Source: Allacma fusca (Eukaryota > Arthropoda > Collembola > Symphypleona > Sminthuridae). Taken from it: a stretch of 64,000 bases of DNA. The position numbers and the translations under genes are program-made. Every line of letters begins with the position of its first letter. Within the stretch, counting starts at the first letter, position 1. Below the pieces are notes generated by a model, which worked only from the letters and a program-made list of their open reading frames with translations, was not told the origin of the DNA and did not search any database. Positions 49,101-59,974 of this stretch are shown here, in pieces. Location: contig OX359247.1 of NCBI GenBank assembly GCA_947179485.1, positions 49,449,131-49,513,130 of the forward strand, in the 5' to 3' direction.

Positions 49101-52100
49101 ACAATTTGTCTTCATTCAATTTTGAATTGGGGAGCTCTCGCAAATGCAAAACGGAAACTCTTGTATACATTGTTCTCGTGTAGGCTAACATGGGATTAAA
49201 AATTGATTTCCTTGCTGACCTCATTGTTGTGGGCCGACACGAAAAGTGTAATTTACATACGTTAGTCAATCCTGCTACCTGAGCATTGTTGTTCAGACAT
49301 ATTCCCAAACATTGAATGGTGAATGAGCCAATAGAATTGACTTGCAACTTCTTTATGAGTAAACATTAAACATGTGGAATAAATGAAGCAATGTTTGGAG
49401 AGAAAAAATGGAGTCAGCATTTGACAGCGTTGTTAACCCAGTGAAACAAGGAGACCGTAAGTTTAAAAACTGCTTCTATCTGTAAACCGGCCAATCTATG
49501 CATTTAACTGGTTCTTCTGTGGGAAAAGTCGTGAGGACCTTAAGAGCAACGAACGGTTTGTTACTTGCGCAGGGGCAGTGCATAGTTGGCCGTAAGGCCT
49601 TTTCGTTCACATCAGGACGAAGAAGTGGGACGCTGTCCCAAAACAACCATGTCTTACGTGCTGGGAAAATCCTTTCTGTCCTGTATCTACACCTCCCTCC
49701 TTGCTCTTCTTCCTTCAATTTCGAGGGAGCAATAATAATTACTGAGCATTTAGAATTAATAGCTCACACTCACACTGTTTCTTTAAACAACCTCCGCAAT
49801 CAAAACCCACGGAACGGACACTCCAGAACCTCCAAAAAATTAAGGGGGTAGTAAAAAAAACTGGCTTCCTATTTTATGATGAATATAAAAGTGTTCAGTA
49901 ACAAGGAGGTGTACATACATACATACCTGTGCAAGTTTTTACATTCAGTTTTGACATGGGCTAGAGAAAGCAGCGAGTAAACCTACATTTACGGACGTAT
50001 CTCCATATGACATGCCATAATTGTAACACAAATAAGAGCAGTCCCTACAGAAACTCTGTCCGACCGTAGGGTTAGTTGTCGTGACATAGATATTTTTTAA
50101 CGTAGGGTTTGAAAGTTATCAGGATTTCCTCCACAAATTATGTGGTTTTAGGACCGTGTAAGTATTTCCAAAATAATTTGCGTTGATTAAATCATTAAAT
50201 AATTTTATATGAAATCAATTTGAGATGACGGGGGGAGCAAAGTAACGTCAACTATCCCTCCCGGCTGTCTTGTGTTGAGCATTTTCCCTCGTGTCAGGAT
50301 TGACTGTAAGGAAGTGATCAAAACTCACCCTGAATTGCCGGTTTCTTTCTTACTCACAGTTCACAGTTCATGAGGCACCACAGAATATTGAAGACATGGA
50401 CCCTATTATCTTTTAGGATCATTAATAATTAATCCAGGGCGAATATTTATTTTTTGACACTTTTATTAAATCATATGCTTACAAAAAAATCCATCTCAAC
50501 AATATAAATTACGGAATCGAGTTCCAATTCCAAGATGAGTCCATTATAAAAGCAGGTTTTTGTTATAAATGAAGAGAATCACACGTCATCAATTACTTTT
50601 CATGTCCATTCTTTGTAAACGGTACAAAGTCGTGGTTTTGTTGGAGCCCTTAATAATTAATTTCCCGAAATGTTTCACGTAGGGGCCATTACAGTACTAG
50701 TTCGAGTACAAATTATGACTTTTGAAAGTTATTAGGCACACTGTAATGTGTACTCAGGGTATTTAAGACTTTTGTAGGTTGAGAGGGAACACGTTGACTT
50801 TTTCTGTTGGACGGAGTAATTGCATAATTGCAGTCAGTCATATGACAATGAACCTTTTTATGACAGAAGTTGGTCCGAACATACATAATTGAATCTTGCG
50901 CTAATGACAGCCTGTCGACACTTTTGACATTTTAAGCAAATGTCGTAAAGACTCCGGCTTGCTTTTGTATTACAAGATGCTAATTTTTAAAATAATAATT
51001 GTGGTTATAGTTACTCTGCGTGCACACAGTCTGCTAACAATTGTGGATGGAAGACAGTACTGTGTTAATCACTTCATGCTACAGGCATATAGTTAGGCTG
51101 ATTGTGAGTTATTTCCCCCAAAAATTAGCAATTCAGTAAATCTTGCCGTAAACTCTGTTGTCTAACCAGCTCGTCAATACTACATTTAAATATTCTAGAA
51201 ATGCTGACTTCCACAGAACATTTTCACACATGATTTATGGATGCAGCATCCGTGAGTAGATATCATTAAAATAAACATAGATAAGTAGTAAGTATACAAA
51301 TGGAAAGGTGAGGTTGATATTTTTGTGATTGTGCTGTAAAAGAGACGTGTGACCACATGGAGTGTGGTTACAAGCGAGAGTCAGCTGCAGATGAGAATCG
51401 AAGGAAACGTAAGTGCTACTCACATGTTATCTGAGTACATATGTATAGATATTTTTTTAATGGTTTTGAAAACAAGCCAGTTCCCAGTTCAATTCTCACT
51501 TAAAGTGCAGAGGCAGAGAGGGACGGGTGTGGAGGTGCTGGAGTTGTTAAGTACTAACCATGCAGATAGATACTGTAGGGTTGTGTGCGGACAGAGTTGT
51601 TTGGTGTTGGTTCCTTGGAAGCATAATTTTAAAACTCATTACAAGGAGAAACGAAGCGTTCCGAGGGTGCAAAGATCCTTTCCCTTGACTGGGAAATCAG
51701 GCTTTGTGACTACAGACCCTCCGTCCTTTTTTTTTTGGTCTACCTCGTAACTCTGATTAGCTTTTCAAAGTTGAAAAAGGGCTCCTCAGGGCATCGTAAC
51801 TTCTTAAATCACTCTCCTGTCACACATGCTCTTTAGGCCAATCACTTCTATCACATACTCACTCGCTCGGGCAAAAATTAAAATGAGAATATGTTCGTCG
51901 TGACCTAAACTTGGGCCCATCCAATGGAGTAGGTACTTATGTATGTACCTTAAGAAAAGATTTTTATAGAACTCTAACCATGGTTCCTGCGTGTCGTGGA
52001 ATGTACAGACAAGAAGTTAAGGATTTAACAGACTATGAGCCCTTTACGTCTTTAGTCATTGCCAAGCTTGGGGCGGGGCCTTGGAAAAAATCATTTAAAA

Positions 52101-53212
52101 GGGATGCACTTTTTAATCTGTTGGTAAAATATTAATCATGTAAAATGCTGTCTCACACGTAATTATTGGGACTCTCTCTAAGTCCTTGCAATTCCCCTTG
52201 TTAGACGTCCTTCCATGGATCTGACTGTTTTAGATAGTTTCATCTCTGCATAATGGTTAGTACTTACTTAGTACGCGTACATAAACTCTGAACGCCTACA
52301 TAAACACACACTATCTAAAACTGCTGAAATAGTGAACACGTTCCAGTTCCAATTGAGTGCCCAAAAACGTAGATCCTAGAATTGATATCTTGTTTCAATG
52401 GAAGTACACCCCATAATCTAACAATGAGAGACTTTGTTTCATTGGGATCATTTACACGCTGTCTAAATATTACTCATTCCCTCGAATTGCACAGTGTCCA
52501 GCAAAATGAATGATTCTCATACAGAATTGTACTTATGAATGGTAATTGAGCAGATCCGAGAAATACTTTACTAAATTGAGACAATTGGGAACGAATTTAT
52601 GACGGCAGTTCTTGAATTGTTATTGAGGTGTTTATTTATGCACATATAATTATACACATAGATGTACTCATGTAATGTACATGAATGCATGCAGCATATA
52701 CATACATTTATGAAAACATCTAAAATTTACCTGCCCATTTCAGCTGCCTTATAAGGAAGCCGGCTGAACCTTCAAGGAAAATTAATTTCGCCGAAATAAT
52801 CCCATGGTTGCATTTCTAAGTAGAGATTTTTTTAAATTACAACAAGGTTTAAGCAATAAACTATCCCAGGTATAGACCCTTTAGTCCGCGGATTGAGGCA
52901 ATCCTAAGAAAGACATAATCCCAGACGGTAAGTACGAACCTCCTGGTTGTAAACCAAATGTCCCCTTTCTAAAATGTGGCATGCAACATCTTTGACTATA
53001 CTTGAAGCTAAAATCTAAAGGGTAGGAAAGAAAGGGTGTGTTGACCTAAACTACATGCATATATTCGTTCCTACTAATCCTTTCCCAAAATAGATCTTTC
53101 TTTGTGGGCTTGTGGCAGGTGTAAAATCAGATTCTGAAGAAATTATACCATCGCATTGACATTGTAAATATTGGCATTGAAATGCTGTTGGAAATAAGGC
53201 TGTGTCTGAGGG

Positions 53213-53742
53213 TCACTTTGAAGACACGATTGTCAGTTGGTCTTTGACTAAAGGTGCCACAGGAATACTGACATCTTCACTTCCATTCTTGATCTGAAAA
53301 TTCAAGGATAATTTCTTAATTAATTTCAAAGTGTCTCGATTTTTGAGGATAGGATCACACTCACTTTTAATCTGTTCTGCCCGGAAAAGCAGTTGATCCA
53401 AACTCATCTAAGGAAGATAGGTCATTCAAATTTTTACGGACAGGATCCGGTTAGTGAGGTTTTGTGTGTGAATTGGAAACGATCAGGCAGTAAAGGACTG
53501 TCAAATTTTTCTGGCCACATTTCCAATTGACCAGTTCCAATAATATTTGTGAAAGTCAGCTCCACATTGACATAAACGTTTTTTGTGGCATAATTGGAGC
53601 GAAGCCTGAGCGGTGGCCAGATTCCTATGTCTAATAAATCAGGGAAAAAGTTCTTGGGCTTCTCATAATTTTTTCCCAAAAATTTTACGCGGAAATCATG
53701 TTGAACATGTGGAAAACAACGATTGTCATTTTCAGTGCTCAA
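53213..53742 (-). other. Two adjacent coding-like minus-strand frames, unrecognised
   Basis: The frame at 53742-53434 (102 residues, no internal ATG start before its later part) and the frame at 53407-53213 (64 residues, beginning MSLDQLLFRAEQ) both read like natural protein, for example DIGIWPPLRLRSNY in the first. They are 26 bases apart and in different frames, and I could not join them by a plausible intron. The first overlaps the proposed signal-peptide exon of echinoid on the other strand, so at most one is likely to be real there. Frames of this length are expected by chance in a 64 kb window. Confidence 0.25.
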
Positions 53743-56700
53743 GGTAAAAAGTTGTCATGTGGTTCTTTGTCGAGTGTAATAAAATTATTGGCAGCAAAAC
53801 GATGTGATTTTTGAACCAATCTGAACCCCATTTGCTATTTACATCCGGAACCAATTTAAGGCGTGAAATCCAGAAGTTTCACACTTTTTGTTTTACCACA
53901 AATTTTTATAGCCAAGTTTGTTCCACTAGCATTTTCTGACGCTGTCGAATCTTTCCTACAGTAAAAGAGAAACTGTAAGGGGAAAAAAGCTTTGTGAAAG
54001 TTACGGGGGAATAAGGAAATAGTGACAGGAAAAATCAATCGAATTTATCCCTGATAATAAGAAGGGAAGGATTTTAAGATAATAAATCGCAGTTGCTGGC
54101 AGAATCAATAATAATTAGAGCTACTAGAAGATAATCTAGCATAGATACTTAATGTTACTGCCCGTGAAAATAATTTGCAACCATGATGGAGAATAGCATT
54201 GATAACTAATGGTGTTGTCTTTTTTCAGTGATTTTAACAGTGGTGACTCCGGCACTCGGAGATGACATGCGAGATGTGATCGAAGGGGACAATGTGACGT
54301 TGGAATGCCGCTTCGTTCCTCATCTCCTAACTCGCGAACCAACTTTCTACTGGTCCAGAACAAATCGAAATGAAAAAGATAATGTAGCTATTGGTGACCA
54401 ACCGCTTGGTCAAAACTACGCGTAAGTTCACTTCCTCCAATTTTTCCCAGCTACTCTTCATTTCTCTTCTTGGCAACTTTACCAAAATTTTAATTTTGTT
54501 TGACGTTTTGCTCGGTTATTTGAGCTACGTAAACTGATGGGTGACATAATTGATTTTTAACAGCGTTGACTACCGTCCAAACGAAGGAAGGTACGACCTC
54601 AGAATTCGCAACTCTACTTACGACCGAGATAATGGTCAGTTTGAATGCCGACTGAAGGAAACGGGTTCAGGGGAAGACTTATACAAGAAGACTGTTCAGC
54701 TCACGGTTCTTCTGCCTCCTGAAGCTCCGAGGATCTTGCCGAGCGAGCCCACAGCCACGGAAGGCAGATCCATTGACTTGACATGCTCAAGTTCGGGTGG
54801 AAGTCCGGACCCTTTAATTCGTTGGTACAGGAATGGCATGAACTACCCTCTAGATGCTGTAGTGAAGAATGGAGGCTCGAGAAATAACCCTACTTCAGCA
54901 GTCTTGTCCGTTACCCCGCAGAGAGACGATGACGGGACCGAGTATCGATGCAACGTCTGGAACCGTGCTCTGGGCGAACGAGAAAAACTTGAAACTTCTG
55001 TCACACTAAATGTTAACTGTACGTGAGAATTTCCCACACCATCCACAATAATGATTATTACTCCACTCTGAGCTGAGCTTGAATTGAGACATTTCTTTCC
55101 CTGTACTTTCAGATTTCCCACGGGTTAAAGTAGGCCCTGAGAATCCTTTACGAGTCGAAATGGGAACCCCTGCCCGGCTAACTTGCAGTGTGGACTCGAA
55201 GCCTGCCGTGAGTTCTGTGCGGTGGACCAGGAACGGACGCTTTAGCGAGACTTCCTTTATTTATACTATTGCCAGAGTCTCGTTGCAGGTATGAAATGAT
55301 CAGCACTATTCACAATCGACTTCCTTTATACTTGGCATTGTCACGGCGTCCAAGGGACATAATCATTGGTTTTAGTCTTCTTCAAAGGGCCTAACATTAA
55401 TTTGTGTATTCAGGATACCGGAACCTATGTCTGCGCCGCGGACAACGGACTTGGCCAAACTGGGGAAGCTGATTTGACCGTAGATGTTCTTTACGCTCCT
55501 ATCGTGTCCGTAGTTTCGAAGAAAGAAGTGGATGAGGGGGAGAGTGTATGGATCAAATGCAATGTCACTTCCAACCCGCGACCTTCCTCCATCGAGTGGA
55601 TTAAACGAGGAGATCACTCTTTCCGCCAGACTGGAGATATTCTGAGAATAGAGAGGGTAACCGCTGCACATGGTGGGACATACTTCTGCAAAGCGCTTAA
55701 TGTTCTGCATCCAACCGGAGACTCTGGTCAGTACGAAAGGACGGGCAATGCTTCAGTAGCCCTTCTCATCAAGCACTCACCCGGTAAAGCCAGTATCGAG
55801 CCGGATCAGCCAACTGTTGTCGAAGGTTCCGGAATAAGTCTCACCTGCTCCGCTAACCCGCCCGGCTGGCCTTCTCCCCAATACAGGTTCGATCCTTTAC
55901 TTCATTTTTTCTCTCCAGGATCCAGTTATAATAGTAGCTAGATCCTAGAGAAAGTAGTCGGACTGTATGAAAGAACGATTTTTACGCTTCGATTTATTTG
56001 CAGGTGGTGGAGGGAAGGGTCCGAGGCCACAATTAGCATCGGAGCAAAACTGAACATTGTCTCGGCGAAAGTAAGCAGCGAAGGAATCTATTACTGCCAG
56101 CCCAGCAACGACGGTGGAATGGGAACAGTTGCCTCGGTTGACTTACGAGTTTATCAAGGACCTCGATTCCTTTCAACGCTTCAATCGCAAGTCATTCGAC
56201 GTTCAGGAGACGGAAACTTTAGTGTGTCTTGCACAGCTGAAGGAAAGCCACGTCCCAACGTGACCTGGGTCAAAGATGGAACTTTAATCAACCCTAAGAT
56301 CAAGCATGCATTTTATAGGATATCAACTCGAGACGTCGATGTGAGAAATGGGGTAACGACTGTACAGAGTACTTTGGAATTCACCGGAGAGGCGAGAGAT
56401 GCCATCATGGCCGAAGATCGGGGCTACTATATTTGTATGTTTGAAAATGAAGTGAAGAAGGAGGAGTCCTATATGTTTTTAAGGGTCCAGCGTAAGTATT
56501 TCTTTTATCATGGGACCATACAATGTGTTTTGATTTCTTGATTTGAAGTTTTATTTTTCATGTTCACGTTTTGTAGATAAGCCGATTTTCCAACACAAGA
56601 CGGAAGTGAAGCGCGTTGCGTTTGATGTAGGCGACACAGCATTGATTCCTTGTCAAGTACAAGCATTTCCAAAACCTGAGTTTGACTGGTCCTTCAATTC

Positions 56701-58886
56701 CATAACTGTGACAATCGATTCCAAGTCCTACGACAAGAACCTAACCTCTCTGCCCAATGATGTGTACGTGTCAACTCTGATTGTGCAAGGGATCCAGGCG
56801 AATGACTACGGAGAGTACAGGTGTAAAGCGGTTAATGCCATGGGTAACTCTTCGTCAGTGATTTTGTTGGAAGAACGAGGACCGCCCTCTGTACCCGTCA
56901 AGCTTCAGGTCCTGGAGACAACCATCAGCTCTGTTGTTCTACACTGGGAGCCAGGATTCAACGGAGGTTATGAAGATACCAAATACTTCGTTGCTTATAG
57001 TTCCTCTCCCGAGGATGGCTACTCCGAATTTGACTGCCAAGCCTTCAACCCTTGCAACGTCACTGGCCTTTTACAACAAACCTTTTACACATTCCGAGTA
57101 AGTCTTGGAGAGTATTATTGCTATTCTGCAATGCTGATTCGAACCCAAGTATTATGCACCAGATATTGTAGTCAGTATGTTTAGAAGGAAATAACGCTAA
57201 ATCTCATAATTATTTATTAATCACAGGTGAGAGCCTACAACGAAGGTGGCGAAAGTCCTGGATCTCACAACGTTACCGCTCGAACAAGAGTTGACTTGTC
57301 TAAAATTCCAGATCCGATTGATGTGAAATATGAGCCGAAGTCTGGTACCCTTGTGTTCAACGTCCTTGGACCTCTGCCATTGGAAGCAAAAGTAAATTAT
57401 TTTTAGAATCATCCCTCAATTGTGCGACAGCGACTGTTACATCCTGCCTTTGCGTCAGTCTAACCTGATCTCTAACTGACTTTATTATTTCAGGTGGAAG
57501 TTCAGAATTCTGGAGAAGGTTCTTGGAGAAGATACCGAATGCTTCGAGTGGACACGGACAAATTCCGTCACTCCATCGATGAAACTGTCCCCATCGATAA
57601 TGTACGAGTGAGTATTTGTGTACACGATGATTCGTCTTGTGGGAAAAATATCAACGCAAATATAGGTAAACTTTGAATTTTGTGTCAAAAGTTGGAGTAA
57701 TGAGTTTGTAATGTAGCTGAATGTCAAATTGTAATTTATACTGTAACTCTTGTGTAAGTGAAACCAAGGTTTGACTCAGTATTCTGTTTGTTATTTTGCA
57801 GTGAGCGACGTTCCGGCTGTAGCTCCAGTAGGAATGAGAGTTCATTATGTCATTGGAGGTGTTGTAACGGGAATCGTATTACTCCTCTGTCTGGGACTGA
57901 TCCTAATATTTTGTTGCTGTCGTAAGAAGAAGGCCATGAAGAAGGAATATGAAATGGGCAGAGGTCAAAGCCAAGTTGTACCCCCACCCTACTTCACCAA
58001 CGGCATGGAAAACAAAGGACTGGAACGTTCAACTGATGCGATGGACGACGCTTTAAAAAATTTTAACAGTCAAACGGGTTACATTAGTTACAGCGGTCAT
58101 ATACAGCCCAGTGGCAATCCAGGTACTTTAAAAAAACAGCTAACACTAATTGGAATTAAATTAAACCGGGGTCAATTGAGTTCATTTAATGGAATCCATG
58201 GGTTTTTATTATTACAGCCATTCCGTACATTGACCAGGCTAGTTACTCCAATTCCCACAACGGGGGTTCCGTAGATTCCCAAGATTCCCTTTGGAAGACA
58301 GCAATGCCTGGTGACCCAAGTCATAGTAATATGCTGAGCAGAACCGACTATGAGCATCAGCAGTTTGTCGAGGAATACATGCCCTATCACGACAATAGAA
58401 ACAACTATGTTTCCGACCCTTATGGGCCTATTCCTAAGCCTAAAAGACGTGTTGATCTCATAGGTAAGTTTGGAAAAATTCTCTTAAATGTTCCTCCGGA
58501 AAAATTCTTCAAAGCTACTGGCAAGCACCTATTTTTAAACGTCGGTATCCACAATCACCCTCATGATAAATCTTTGAATGCCGAAAAAGCTTCCTGCAAG
58601 TATTCGGTTGAATTAATCTACATCAATATGAAAATGATTTCCGGTTCCATATTTGGTGTCTAATTGAGTAAGGGTTAAATTTTGCGGTTTTATTTTTACA
58701 GGCGACTCACCGTACCATGAATTGAGCGGGTTACCTGACCCGTACCTTGAGACTCAACAAGAGGACTTGGTGTCCAGTAATAATAGGACGCAGCAAGTGA
58801 CCATGTCATTTGAAGAGCCCCGTGAAAGTGGTTACTCCACACCAAATTCAAGGACTCGACGAGTCATCCGCGAAATAATCGTGTGA
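53707..58886 (+). CDS. ed: Echinoid, Ig/FN3 transmembrane cell-adhesion molecule (1,143 aa model)
   Basis: Exons joined in phase: 53707-53743, 54229-54421, 54564-55018, 55113-55288, 55414-55886, 56004-56491, 56577-57097, 57227-57391, 57494-57665, 57802-58122, 58218-58463 and 58702-58886 (TGA). The signal peptide is split (MWKTTIVIFSAQ then VILTVVTPALG). Seven Ig domains follow at about 25-126, 130-226, 228-312, 314-407, 411-495, 498-604 and 608-706 (for example Cys39-Cys105, Cys151-Cys206). An FN3 lies at 710-803 (HWEPGFNGGY) and a divergent second FN3-like part at about 808-893. The transmembrane helix is about 909-933, followed by CCCRKKK and a ~210-residue cytosolic tail ending EIIV, the PDZ ligand by which Drosophila Echinoid binds Bazooka and Canoe at adherens junctions. 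Wording such as VDYRPNEGRYDLRIRNSTY and SANPPGWPSPQY identifies the family. Drosophila Ed is longer (~1,330 aa), mostly in tail and linkers. The first exon is the least certain part. Confidence 0.93.
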
Positions 58887-58899
58887 CGACAATCGTGCC

Positions 58900-58909
58900 A
58901 ATAAATAAA
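58900..58909 (+). terminator. Proximal ed polyadenylation signals (overlapping pair)
   Basis: Two overlapping AATAAA hexamers begin 14 bases after the TGA. Use of these would give a very short 3' UTR. Confidence 0.5.
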
Positions 58910-59498
58910 TAGCTAGGAAATTATTTAAATTGTGTTGTCACTTTTTGTATACTAATTTTGTGTAAAAAAAATATTGTGGGGTGGAACTGCATTCCCCTGC
59001 TCATCGCTGTCATTGACTTGAAACAGTTTTGCTCTCTTCAACCGTTGTAACATCGAGGACTCATTTCTTCCGTTAAATGCAATGTCAAAAGTGTTAATCG
59101 CGGATAGTGTGAAAAATGCTCAAATTTTACGCTGACAGTGCAATGAAAAACCACTTGTTAAATAATGCCATAAGCACTCCACTACTTGTAACTGATGTTG
59201 TTCAAGCAGGACGACATGCCAAAACATTCCGGTGGTCACATTTCCGACCCTTCTAATTCACCCGAACAAAGTTCAACTTTGCAAGTTGGAGATGAAGAAT
59301 TTGTATAATAACGCTTTTTGTACAAGATTGTATCCGTTATAAATTATTTTTGTACCATGATCTCATTCCTTAGCAATCAATCTGTATGTTATTTATAATC
59401 GATGCGCATCGCCAGGCATGTCATATTTCATGTATATTCAAATCTATATATTTCCTTTTGTTAACATGTAAAGTCTAATTATTATTGACAAATTTAGC

Positions 59499-59504
59499 AA
59501 TAAA
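59499..59504 (+). terminator. Distal ed polyadenylation signal
   Basis: AATAAA about 0.6 kb after the ed stop codon, which would give a conventional 3' UTR length. Confidence 0.5.
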
Positions 59505-59557
59505 AATGCAAGAGAGTTGTTATAGAAAAAACTGGGAAATCTTGTCTGACTTGAGTA

Positions 59558-59563
59558 TTTATT
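59558..59563 (-). terminator. Candidate lipocalin polyadenylation signal
   Basis: AATAAA on the minus strand, 412 bases downstream of the lipocalin TGA and 54 bases beyond the distal ed signal. Confidence 0.45.
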
Positions 59564-59974
59564 TGGAAATTCGTTAGTAGTAATTATGTACATGCACCAT
59601 TATAACCTTTCTATTTCTATGAATCTTTGGACATATCTACGTCCAAGGTCTGAGCATTATATTGTGGAAACAAAGCCAAAAATAATTACAGTTATTGGCG
59701 ACTAAATTAACTGAACCATATTTGTATGGACATATTTTACATAGGAGTTGGAAACCAGATGATTTCTGTATTAACAAGTAAATATTTTTCTGGAACTGTA
59801 AAACACAAAAGACTAATCACTTTTGATGTGACATTATCTAGTGCCTGATACATACAGTAGTTTCAAGTACTATTTCAACTATTTGATTTGAAAATTAATG
59901 TGGCTATTACAGTAACATTCTGTACAGTTATTCATTAAGGCATATAACGTTTTACCCATTAACGTTTAAAAATG

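Larger units (their letters stand above)
29600..53706. other. 24 kb without a supportable gene
   Basis: I examined both strands for exons with good splice sites and matching phases and found no chain I can defend. Features present are simple-sequence tracts (listed separately), a 12-bp perfect hairpin at 34951-34988, many TACATA/TATGTA palindromes, and isolated frames near good donor sites. One is a signal-peptide-like frame at 41513-41671 (+); another is on the minus strand at 44715-44614. The part between 29.7 and 34.4 kb is very AT-rich; 34.7-49.8 kb is more mixed and could hold regulatory DNA or far 5' exons of echinoid. Confidence 0.4.
58887..59974. other. Convergent 3' UTRs of ed (+) and the lipocalin (-)
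   Basis: AATAAA signals for ed are at 58900-58905 and 58904-58909 (proximal, 14 bases after the stop) and 59499-59504 (distal). The only canonical minus-strand AATAAA I see for the lipocalin is at 59558-59563. No coding frame is supported between the two stop codons. Confidence 0.6.

Noticed and set aside
49402-49452. Possible first exon (ATGGAGTCAGC... to GTAAGT) on the plus strand
   Set aside because: Only 16 codons; the one acceptor that joins gives a 34-residue product with no recognisable feature.
57130-57160. Box-B-like GGTTCGAATC on the minus strand
   Set aside because: No box A or cloverleaf around it; it lies in an echinoid intron.
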